Assembly: GCA_020796225.1 (NCBI GenBank)
Contig: CM036759.1
Span: 69,713,512 to 69,777,511, forward strand
Direction of reading: 5' to 3'
Source: Arion vulgaris
Lineage: Eukaryota > Mollusca > Gastropoda > Stylommatophora > Arionidae
Length of the DNA stretch: 64,000 nt
Positions 12,901 to 25,464 of the stretch are shown here, one piece after another. The stretch's first letter is position 1; each line of letters starts with the position of its first letter. The translations under genes were made by a program, and so were the position numbers. The notes under the pieces were generated by a model. It was not told where the DNA came from. It searched no databases and saw only the letters and a program-made list of their open reading frames with translations.

Positions 12901-15900
12901 TGTACCATGAACACGCCAACGATGTTTGGCCCAAGCTGGACTGTTGTACCATGAACACGCCAACGATGTTTGGCCAAAGCTGGACTGTTGTACCATGAAC
13001 ACACCAACGATGTTTGGCTCAAGCTGGACTGTTGTACCATGAACACGCCAACGATGTTTGGCCCAAGCTGGACTGTTGTACCATGAACACGCCAACGATG
13101 TTTGGCCAAAGCTGGACTGTTGTACCATGAACACACCAACGATGTTTGGCCCAAGCTGGACTGTTGTACCATGAACACGCCAACGATGTTTGGCCCAAGC
13201 TGGACTGTTGTACCATGAACACACCAACGATGTTTGGCCCAAGCTGGACTGTTGTACCATGAACACGCCAACGATGTTTGGCCAAAGCTGGACTGTTGTA
13301 CCATGAACACACCAACGATGTTTGGCCCAAGCTGGACTGTTGTACCATGAACACGCCAACGATGTTTGACTCAAGCTGGACTGTTGTACCATGAACACGC
13401 CAACGATGTTTGGCCAAAGCTGGACTGTTGTACCATGAACACACCAACGATGTTTGGCCCAAGCTGGACTGTTGTACCATGAACACGCCAACGATGTTTG
13501 ACTCAAGCTGGACTGTTGTACCATGAACACGCCAACGATGTTTGGCCAAAGCTGGACTGTTGTACCATGCGCACACCAACGATGTTTGGCCCAAGCTGGA
13601 CTGTTGTACCATGCACACACAACGATGTTTAGCTCAAGCTGGACTTGAACCCTGGGATTTCCACCGCACGTGTACACTAGCGCAGAATATAATCAACTTG
13701 TATCATCAACCCTGATGAATCATGGATAATTTCAGAAGAAGAAGAAGAATATTTCGTAGATCCTGTTGTCTTCCTTTCATTTATTTTTGATTAAATCACT
13801 AATTAGATAGTAAATAAGTATTAATCTCCGGAACAAAAACAATTTACCAAACACATAATTCGAACCATAAACATTTATAGATCTTACCCACCCATGCACC
13901 AGCCTTGCAGACGAGTGTATTTGATCTTACCTCACCCATGCCTAGCCTTGCAGACGAGTGTATTTGGTCTTACCCCACCCATGACCTAGCCTTGCAGACG
14001 AGTGTATTTGATTTACTCCACCCATGGCCTAGCCTTGCAGACGAGTGTATTTGGTCTTACCCCACCCATGACCTAGCCTTGCAGACGAGTGTATTTGATC
14101 TTACCCCACCCATGGCCTAGCCTTGCAGACGAGTGTATTTGATCTTACCCACCCATGGCCTAGCCTTGCAGACGAGTGTATTTGATCTTACCCACCCATG
14201 GCCTAGCCTTGCAGACGAGTGTATTTGATCTTACCCACCCATGGCCTAGCCTTGCAGACGAGTGTATTTGATCTTACCCACCCATGCTTAGCCTTGCAGA
14301 CGAGTGTATTTGATCTTACCCCACCCATGGCCTAGCCTTGCAGACGAGTGTATTTGATCTTACCCCACCCATGGCCTAGCCTTGCAGACGAATGTATTTC
14401 ACAGCACAACCAGCTTGCTGTATGGCTATGCAATAGTTGCCGTAGGAACAAATGATTGTGGTTCCAATCCTGTATTTGTCATTGTTTTTCCTTGCGGAGA
14501 TCTGTAATACTTGTTTAAAATATATATTTTCTCTCTACATAGAGACTGTATAGGGTCTATATATGTTCATGGCCTGCAAGTAATTTCTCCATACCGTTCG
14601 TCCTGCAACTTGCTCATTCTCTTTCATGTAACTGAGTCCGATATGTCATGCTCCTTTCAGCAAAGTTCGTTTCAGGGTCTCCTAGGGCGTCCTCTTTCTT
14701 GAACCCTTTGCCTCGCACTTCAATGCCTGCTTTGATATTCGTTGATCATTTTTTCTCAGAGTATGCTCAACATATCTCCATCTTCTCTTTCTTATAACAG
14801 TTGTCAATAGTTGTTGACCAGACATTTCTTCTCAAGGATGTGCCCAACATATCTCCATCTTCTCCTTCTTATAACAGTTGTCAATAGTTGTTGACCAGAC
14901 ATGTCTCTGATTTCATCACTATCCCTGAATTCATGTTAATTATTTTTCGTAGACATCTATTTTCAAATGCATTCAACTTACTGTCTATATCTTTAGTCAT
15001 TTTCCAACTCTCGCTGGCATATGTTAAGATTGATACAACAACTCTCGCTGGCATATGTTAGGATTGATACAACAACTCGCTGGCATATGTTAGGATTGAT
15101 ACAACAACCTCGCTAGCATATGTTAAGATTGATATAACAACCTCGCTGGCATATGTTAGGGTTGATATAACAACCTCGCTGGCATATGTTAGGATTGATA
15201 CAACAACTCTCGCTGGCATATGTTAGGATTGATACAACAACTCTCTGGCATATGTTAGGATTGATACAACAACTCTCAGCATATGTTAAGATTGATATAA
15301 CAACCTCGCTGGCATATGTTAGGATTGATACAACAACTCTCGCTGGCATATGTTAGGATTGATATAACAACTCTCGCTGGCATATGTTAGGATTGATACA
15401 ACAACTCGCTAGCATATGTTAAGATTGATACAACAACCTCGCTGGCATATGTTAGGATTGATATAACAACCTCGCTGGCATATGTTAGGATTGATATAAC
15501 AACTCGCTGGCATATGTTAGGATTGATACAACAACTCCGCTGGCATATGTTAGGATTGATATAACAACTCGCTGGCATATGTTAGATTGATACAACAACT
15601 CGCTAGCTATGTTAAGATTGATATAACAACTCTCGCTGGCATATGTTAGGATTGATACAACAACTCGCTGGCATATGTTAGGATTGATATAACAACTCTC
15701 GCTGGCATGTGTTAGGATTGATACAACTCTCGCTTCTATGTTAGGATTGATACAACAACCTCGCTGGCATGTTTAGGATTGATACAACTCTCGCTGGCAT
15801 ATGTTAGGATTGATATAACAACTCTCGCTAGCATATGTTAGGATTGATATAACAACTCTCGCTGGCATATGTTAGATTTGATACAACAACTCTCGCTGCA

Positions 15901-18900
15901 TATGGTTAGATTGATATAACAACTCTGCTGGCATGTGTTAGGATTGATATAACATTCAATTGATAATTGTAATTTAGTTTTAATATTATATAACTTAATA
16001 TTTATTTACTGTCTATTTACTGTTCGTAGTCATTGGCTCTATGCTCCACTGAGGTTCACATGGCCTAGTGCTTCCACTGAGGTTCTACATGGCTCTAGTG
16101 CTTCCACTGAGGTTCACATGGCCTAGTGCTTCCACTGAGGTTCTGCATGCCTCTAGTGCTTCCACTGAGGTTCTGCATGCCTAGTGCTTCCACTGAGGTT
16201 CTACATCCCTCAGTGCTCCACTGAGGTTCTACATGGCTCTAGTGCTTCCACTGAGGTTCTACATGGCTCTAGTGCTCCACTGAGTTCTGCAGCCCTAGTG
16301 CTTCCACTGAGATTCTGCATGCCTCTAGTGCATAGATTCCCAAACTTGTTCGACCCACCGCCCACTTTGCACAACATAAACTTTGTAACGCCCACCCCGT
16401 CCACTTATAACAGTTTGCCACCACGCACACTCCTCCATAAATATACATGTTATATTTTCTCTTTGACATAGAAAAGTGATATATATTTCTGTCATACATG
16501 GTCAATTTTCAAATGATTATATACATGAAATAGAAAATTGATGAAAAAATGTTCCGTGTAAGAGGGACATAAGATGAATTTAAATGCCGAATTCGCCTGT
16601 CTGCCCATCGTGTTCGTAGCGCGTTGGACTACAGATGACAAGCTCCTGTGAGTGCGGGTTCAATTCCGCGGGCTGACAGAAAAGCCACAGGTTCACCACA
16701 TTCACAGTGTTCGTGGCACCGAACCGAAGGGTTACGATGTCCATGGTACGAGCCGAAGAGCTGAAAGCTCAAGTGCTTCTGGATTGGGAAAAAAACAACC
16801 CAAAAAACAAATGAATAATTGAAATTTTAAATGATTATTTAATCGCAAAATTTATTTTAAAATATTTTTTTTCTGTAAAGAGCTACCGAACCCTAATCGC
16901 CTGAACACTCCACCAATTCTTCTGAACCCACTATCCCTCCCCCTAGAACGCTTCAGCGCCCACTGGGGACGGTACCGCCCACTTTGGAAAACACTGCTCT
17001 AGTGCTTCCACTGGGGTTTTTTAAAACGTCTTATTCACTTACTACATCACTTACTACATCACTTACTCCATCACTTACTACATCACTTACTACATCACTT
17101 ACTACATCACTTACTACATCACTTACTACATCACTTACTACATCACTTACTACATCACTTACTACATCACTTACTACATCACTTACTACATCACTTACTA
17201 CATCACTTACTACATCACTTACTACATCACTTACTACATCACTTATACATCATACTACATCACTTACTACATCACTTACTACATCACTTACTACATCACT
17301 TACTACATCACTTACTACATCACTTACTACATCACTTACTACATCACTTACTACATCACTGACTACATCACTTACTACATCACTTACTACATCACTTCTA
17401 CAGTACATCACTACCAGATTTCTGATTTTCTCTCTCTCCTGACAGGCAATGATTCATTCTGGCATGCAACTCCACTAATGTACAACATTATACACGAAGC
17501 AACACAAAAGGTATGTACAACATTATATATGAAAGCAACACAAAAGGTATGTACAAGTCAGACAAAGAAAGAAAGTAATTTGTTTTTATTTTATTTTTCA
17601 ACTGTGATTTAGTGAGCGCCTGTGGCTTAGCGGACAGAATAAACACTTTAAAGACACTCTTAAAGTGTCTGTAAAACACTTTGATATAGACACCATGTGC
17701 TGGGAATCCCTGGCGCAAGATCGCCAAGTGTGACGCTGTAACAACACAAGAGGATCTCGCGTAGCTGAAAATCGTCGTACTGTTGAGTCACAAAGAAAAC
17801 GAGCTGCGTGAAAAATCAGATTACACAACATTCACATGTCGAATCTTGATTATGTATGCCCTAACTGTTGTAGGAGATTGTATTCTAGAATTGGACTCTA
17901 TAGTCACCTCCGTACACACTAGAGAGGTACAACAACATACGTCTGAGGCTGTTATTATCCCGTTTCCATGGGGCGTATTAGGCCAAGAAACCACACATAA
18001 ACAATAAATTAATGAAAACATAGATATTAAGTATACTAGCGGCGAGAATCGAACTACAACCTGCTAGAAACCAGAGCGCATCCAGTGGTAGTGACAAAAA
18101 TAAGGACGTTGTGAGAAGGGAAGGGGGTAAGGGGTGGGGTCAGATATAGAACAACAATAACTAACCTGTGACCATCTGGTTCCAAACATCCTTGTTCATG
18201 TTCCCAGAATTAAAAGTTCTAAGACTTCATCTTGTTTAACTGTTACAGGTCAAGAACCCAAACCCAGTGGAGATCCAAGCTAAACGACCCACGGTCTATG
18301 ACACTTGGTTACTACATTTTCCTTGGAATTTTACACAGGGAGACAAATCTGTTGTTCCTTCGTATGTTCTATTTATTTGTTCGTATGTTCTATTTATTTG
18401 TTCGTATGTTCTATTTATTTGTTCGTATGTTCTATTTATTTGTAAACATTTCTTCATTTTCTTGTTATGTTCTTTGTACCTAGCTGTTTCTACCGCTTTC
18501 ATCAACATTAGTTGCAGAGTCAGTTACATAGCCAGTTACATAGCCAGTTACAGAGTCAGTTATAGAGTCAGTTATAGAGTCAGTCACAGAGTAAGAGTCA
18601 GTAACTAATGTATCATCAGTAACGTAATCAGTAGTGGGACAGATTAACGTAATCAGTAGTGGGACAGATTAACGTAATCAGTAGTGGGACAGATTAACGT
18701 AATCAGTAGTGGGACAGATTAACGTAATCAGTAGTGGGACAGATTAGCGTAATCAGTAGTGGGACAGATTAACGTAATCAGTAGTGGGACAGATTAACGT
18801 AATCAGTAGTGGACAGATTAATCGTATATCAGTAACGTAATCAGTAGTGGGACAGATTAGCGTAATCAGTAGTGGGACAGATTAGCGTAATCAGTAGTGG

Positions 18901-21900
18901 GACAGATTAACGTAATCAGTAGTGGGACAGATTAGCGTAATCAGTAGTGGGACAGATTAACGTAATCAGTAGTGGGACAGATTAACGTAATCAGTAGTGG
19001 GACAGATTAACGTAATCAGTAGTGGGACAGATTAGCGTAATCAGTAGTGGACAGATTAGCGTAATCAGTAGTGGACAGATTAACGTAATCAGTAGTGGGA
19101 CAGATTAGTAATCATAGTGGGACAGATTAACGTAATCAGTAGTGGGACAGATTAGGTAATCAGTAGTGGACGATTAACGTAATCAGTAGTGGACAGATTA
19201 CGTAATCAGTAGTGGACAGATTAACGTAATCAGTAGTGGACAGATTACGTAATCGTAGTGGACAGATTAGCGTAATCAGTAGTGGGACAGATTAGCGTAA
19301 TCAGTAGTGGGACAGATTAACGTAATCAGTAGTGGGACAGATTAACGTAATCAGTAGTGGACAGATTAACGTAATCGTAGTGGACAGATTAACGTAATCA
19401 GTAGTGGGACAGATTAACGTAATCAGTAGTGGGACAGGTTAACGTAATCAGTAGTGGGACAGATTAACGTATGCATAAGCGTTCAACTGTCGGCTCGGCC
19501 ACGTGAAGGTTGTGGCTTCAATCCTACGCTCGACGTTCCACGTGTGAGGAAAGGAATTGGCCCTCTTACCTCTTGTATTCTAGGACCTAGAAATGTGAAT
19601 GGATTTCATACTTTAAAAGGTCACGGAAAACGATTAATTTCAAACTCCTTAAATCACTTTATTCAACAACAATTTGAGTGTCCTCATTCAAGAGTAGATC
19701 GTCAAGAGACAGAAGATCATTTCCCTTATCCATCCTAAACTCCCCAACAATAAATGTTATCAATGCAAGCCTGTCTGCTCTCTCATTGCTACACACACGC
19801 GCATGACCAAGACAGTAGATCCCCGTGTCTCTAAAGGTTGGAAACTTCTATAGACGACATCCACTCACACCACAACCTGCCGCTCTGTATCTTCTGAAGC
19901 ATCGACTGAGAGTTAGCAACAACGACGCCAGTAAACAGAGTCCTAGATATTCAATGAAGGACAGCAGTAACGGCCTCAGACTTCATGCTCATACTAGAAG
20001 TAGTTGTCCTGTATGCTCCACTTCGCTCTGTAACAATCCTACCATACGCGCTAACCAAGAAACTCCAACCAGACTTCTCACCACTATGCTCAAATCCATC
20101 GGTTTAAACAGCAACATCATCAGATGAGTACGCGTGAAACCAGCTCTAAACTTGAAACCAGAAATAGAATCAATAACAAATGTGCCATCAGCATGCACAC
20201 TGGTTGGAGAAGGTAACACCAGGGCTAGTGAGCTGGCACTGACCAAGACCATATCCCACCTACACTCGGTCGCCCTGGAAACAGTCTGCGTCTGGTAAAG
20301 TGAACAAGGATCGATAGGGATACCATTCACACGAATATGATAGTATATACGCTGTACCCCATAATCAGAGAACTGTCTCACATCAGACGATCAATATCTT
20401 GGAGAGTGGTAACGTTTACATGAATCCCTTGACCAACTTCCTAGTACGACTTCTGCAGAAATGGCAGGTCATCACTACAGATTAGCTAGTTGATATAACC
20501 AGGATTCTGCCTATTGTTGTCGGATTCGGCTTGGGGGGCTGGCTACTCAATCAAGTGCCAAACCTGCCGGCGTAGGCAATCATGTTTCTCCAAACTCTCT
20601 GCTTGGTGCAGTTAATCAGTTCTGAAGTCGATCTTTTATGGAACCATGATGTCAGACCATAAAACATCTCCCTTTGTCTTCCACGATCTCTCCTTCTCTG
20701 AATTGTACCTGTACAGAGTCACCAAATGTTCTAAACCTTATCTTCGCATTATATGCCCGAAGAACCTTGATTGTCTGAATATGGCTGTTACATACAATTA
20801 AACGCTGAAGCTACAAACTCCAACAAAACATGAAGAAACATGATTTGATTGAGGGCATATGCTCCAACTGGGGGTTTACAATCAAGAGAGAGAGAGAGAG
20901 AGATAGAGAGACGTAGATGCACAACAATTGTATAACTGTTTTTTTTAATGTATTATTATAATCCGACAGAATCGGTCCACTGGGTTCAGGTAGCGATTTC
21001 GCCCCCTTACTGCAGAGAGCTGGGATCACCGCTGTGGATCTACGTTACACGTACTCGAATGTAAGTACACTCTTTGCACTTGTCGTCTTATTGTAACTAG
21101 TCATACACTATCATCATGAGCCATCAACATGCAAGATCATCATCATCAAGTAGCTTGTCCCTTCCAGAACTTGGCTCACATGTCAGCAGTCCTGAAAATA
21201 TATCTGTTCTGTGCAAGTTGACCGGTGTCAGCAACATTTATTCTCAGATCTTCAATGACATCTTGCACCCATCGTCTTCTAGGTCATTCTCTCATTCTTC
21301 CTCCAGGCACAATTCCTTCTAGAATTATCATGTTTAGACACTCATGTCGTTTAATGTGTCCGTGTTATTTAATTGTCTTTGATGTTATGCTCTTTACGAA
21401 CTGATTTTTTTCGATCCAGAAGCACTTGAGCTTTCAGCTCTTCGGCTCGGTGCCATGGACATCGTAACCTTTCGGTTCGATCCCACGAACACCGTAAATC
21501 TGGGGAATCTGTGGCTTTTCTGCCAGCCCGCGAAATTGAACCCGCACTCACAGAGGACTAGTCACCCGTAGTCCAACGCGCTACGAACACGCTGGGCAGG
21601 CGTGCTACGAACTGATTACGAACATCCTAAACAGACAAAATCCAAGAAGACTATACACCTGGACCAAGAGGCAAGAAGAGGCAGACCAAGAAGAAGATGG
21701 CTACAAGATATTAAAGAAACCATGAATATGACCATCGACGAAGTGGGTGAACTGGCAGAGACAGAGTGAATTTCAGATGTGCTGCAAAGAGAGCAACGTC
21801 CTATAAAGGATACGCATCTTGATGATGACGATGCTCTTTAATAGACAACTCTTTTTAATATGCAAGTTAGCACAACAATAATCTAATTATATTTGCTATA

Positions 21901-24900
21901 CATAAACATATATGTGATAGAGCGGGGACATACATAAACATATATGATGAGATAGAGTGGGACATACATAAACATATATGATGAGATAGAGTGGGACATA
22001 CATAAACATATATGATGAGATAGAGTGGGACATACATAAACATATATGATGAGATAGAGTGGGACATACATAAACATATATGATGAGATAGAGTGGGACA
22101 TACATAAACATATATGATGAGATAGAGTGGGACATACATAAACATATATGATGAGATAGAGGGGTACATACGTAAACATATATGAGATAGAGTGGGACAC
22201 CAGCAGGTAGAACAAGAAATAAGTGGCAGAAGGTGGCAATGGATAGGACACACACTGAGGACATCTCTTGACAGCATCACTAGACAGGCCGTCCGATGGA
22301 ACCCTCATGGTAATAGAAGTAGGGGAAGATCCAGGAACACCTGGAGGCAGGAGTTGGAAACAGAATGCGAGAAAATGGGGAGAGAGTGGAGAGAGAGAGA
22401 GAGATCTGGAAAAGATGACATTGGATAGGATAGTTTGGAAAGCCTCGATTGTGGACCTATGCTTCCTTATGGAGGGGGTGGTGATGAAGACAAACATGTG
22501 TGTATTGACCGAACCAATATGGCGCAGATTGTAAAGCAACTCTAACAACAACTAACCAGAAACATATTAATTACTAGGAAATTGTACATATTCTTAACAT
22601 TTGAAGCTGTCCTTGGATATTGTATGTTATCCTTGTGACTGCACAAAAGTTAACGCATTTCATGTCTCATCTTGCTGTAAACTGTATGATTCCATGACTA
22701 TGAATATTTAGGAATTAACTTTTGCCCTACAACACCTGAATTAAAGTGTCAATAATTCTATCTGTGCTTTCGTGTTGAGTTTTGTGTTGTTGAAAAGTGT
22801 TGTTTCATTTTATTTATAATTACTTTTATTCATTAAAAAATGTTTGTATTTTCTGCAGTTGGTAATGTTTAAGCTGTGGTTTACCTTCTGTAGTCGTTTT
22901 ATATTGACAACAAAGTGTGTTTACCATTAGTTTGTTATCCTACATCATCGGCGGCGGCAAGAAGCTGAACAATAAACGGCGGTCTATTATTTTGTGATTG
23001 AAATGTTTTCACCAACTATAATGTTAAATGACCGTCGGTCAACTTGCACAGAAGAGATAGTTTTTCAGAGCTGCTGTCACGGGTGTCAAGTTCCGGAATA
23101 CACAAGCTACTTGATAATGATGATGAATGTTAAATGCTCTTTGTTTCCAGGTTTAAATTGGTGTGTCTAATTTATAATATTTCTAATGAACTCAAGCCGG
23201 TGCTACGGAGTTCGTGCACCGTTGACTGGTCCTCCAGCAGATCAACCAAGGAAATATACATACATAAGAAGATATAGAGAAGAGATATGGATGGAAGAAG
23301 CGGGCTGGACAGAGACAGTTCAAGAAAAAGATCGATCGACTTGTCCTCAAATATCTATGCACTAGCTACTAGAATTGTCGATGTGAATAAGAAGTTTAAA
23401 GAACCCACAGGGAAGCACCGAAGCTAATGAATATGGTAAATAAATAGACAGTAAGCAAGTTTTAAGAGCCTTCAGAACAAGAATTTATCAAACACAGTAT
23501 TCGAACCTCAACCTTACTTCTTACGATGCCCATTGCCTAGCCCTGCAGACGTACGTTTTTCGGTGCTCTCACAGAATAAAGTTTTACTTAGTCCTGTCTT
23601 TTCTCAAACAGCGTGGACTACAGAACACAGACATATCATGCATTATTCGATTGAACAGTGATTGCGCATACACATACGATAAGCTTTTTGTGTTTGTATA
23701 AATGAGAAGTTCCATGGACAGCTAGAAAGACAAATGAAGAGATCTTGTCGGAGACAGATTCATATCGAAATCTAATCAATCGAATAAGAAGCAGATAATC
23801 AAGATTTTTCAGACATATAATTAGCAGGGCAGTTTAGAACATTTGGTTACAACAGGCAAAATACAGGGGAAGAGAGGTAAAGGGAGACAAAGGAACAAAA
23901 TTCCGGACGGCTTGTAATTGTGGTTCAGTGACGGAGTAGATGGATTGTATCAGAGACAGACAGATGTGGAGAGACTTGATCTCCTACGCCAACCCCGCTA
24001 GGCACTTGATTGACTGCTGTATAAGACGAAAACGTCAACGTATTTGTCTTTGACCAATGTTAGATGATGCGTGATGTGGTCAGCATAGTTGATCAAGTGA
24101 TCATCTAACTTTTCTTTGACCAACGTTAGATGATGTGTGATGTGGTCAGCATAGTAGATCAAGTGACCATCTAACTTTTCTTTGACCAACGTTAGATGAT
24201 GTGTGATGTGGTCAGCATAGTAGATCAAGTGACCATCTAACTTTTCTTTGACCAACGTTAGATGATGTGTGATGTGGTCAGCATAGTAGATCAAGTGATC
24301 ATCTAACTTTTCTTTGACCAACGTTAGATGATGTGTGATGTGGTCAGCATAGTAGATCAAGTGACCATCTAACTTGTCTTTGACCAATGTTAGACGATGT
24401 GTGATGTGGTCAGTATAGTTGATCAAGTGACCATATAAATTGTTTATACTAGATTGTTTCACATTAACCTGTTTCAGAAAGTGTACAAAGTACCGTCCTA
24501 TCCATTATACCATACGGAATATGAGACATTTGACATGGTCAAGGGGCAGCTAGATCAAAACTTTGAGGTTAGATTTCTCTGTCCATTTTTTTCTTCTTAT
24601 TCTCTCATTCTGTCTTCTTCTATTTTTTGAATGAAACAAGGGAGTTTAATTTGATTGGCTGTTACAGTTTCTACCATAACTGTCCATCCTTCCTTTGCGT
24701 TCCCGGCCTAGCCTGATGGACCAACTTCTATCATGAATTTTACTGTTGTTTTTAGGGACTCCGTTCCTCCGTACAGCTTTTGAAGCTCTGTGTGTTGTGG
24801 CCAGTACTCTTTTCGTATACCTGCTAAACGTGGACAGTCTTTCAAGACGTGTTCTGCCGTCATGTCTGCCATATTGCATGGGCACAGGCTAGTTGTGCCA

Positions 24901-25393
24901 ATTTTAAATTTATGGAACATGTGGGCTCTGAGCTTGTTGTGGCCGGTACGGAGGCGAAATATGGCAACTTGTTCACTGCGAGAGAGACCATAGTATCCGT
25001 CACTGTCTGTGTACTGCGGGTGGTCTTTTGCCCATTTGCTTCGATAGTGCGAACCGATGGTTGTTTTGACTTCCTCATAGCTGATCTCGAGATCAGTCTG
25101 GGGTAGTCGCCCGCCCTCTTTGGCTAGCTTGTCGGCCGCTTCGTTTTCCCTAATGTTGCAGTGTGACGGTATCCACTGGATGACGGTGCGTTTGAGTGAA
25201 CTCGTTAGTTCAGCGAGGGACGTTTTGAGCTCATTCATCTCAGTTTTGCCGACGCATTTGAGTGCCGTGATGACCGATAGAGCATCGGTGACCATAACTG
25301 TCCATCCATTTATCTATATTATGTCTTTCATTCTCTCTCAATCTCTATCTCTATCTCTTTCTCTATCTCTCTATCTCTATCTCTCTATTTTTA

Positions 25394-25464
<71 letters not shown>

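Noticed and set aside
12184..13677. 497-residue open frame on the minus strand
   Set aside because: It is a pure read-through of the 44-bp array with periodic HGTTVQL/FMVQQSS residues. All frames of the array are long because stop codons are absent from the unit.
18612..19472. CRISPR-like array
   Set aside because: Units are contiguous, without unique spacers, and the window is eukaryotic. The same reasoning was applied to all other arrays.
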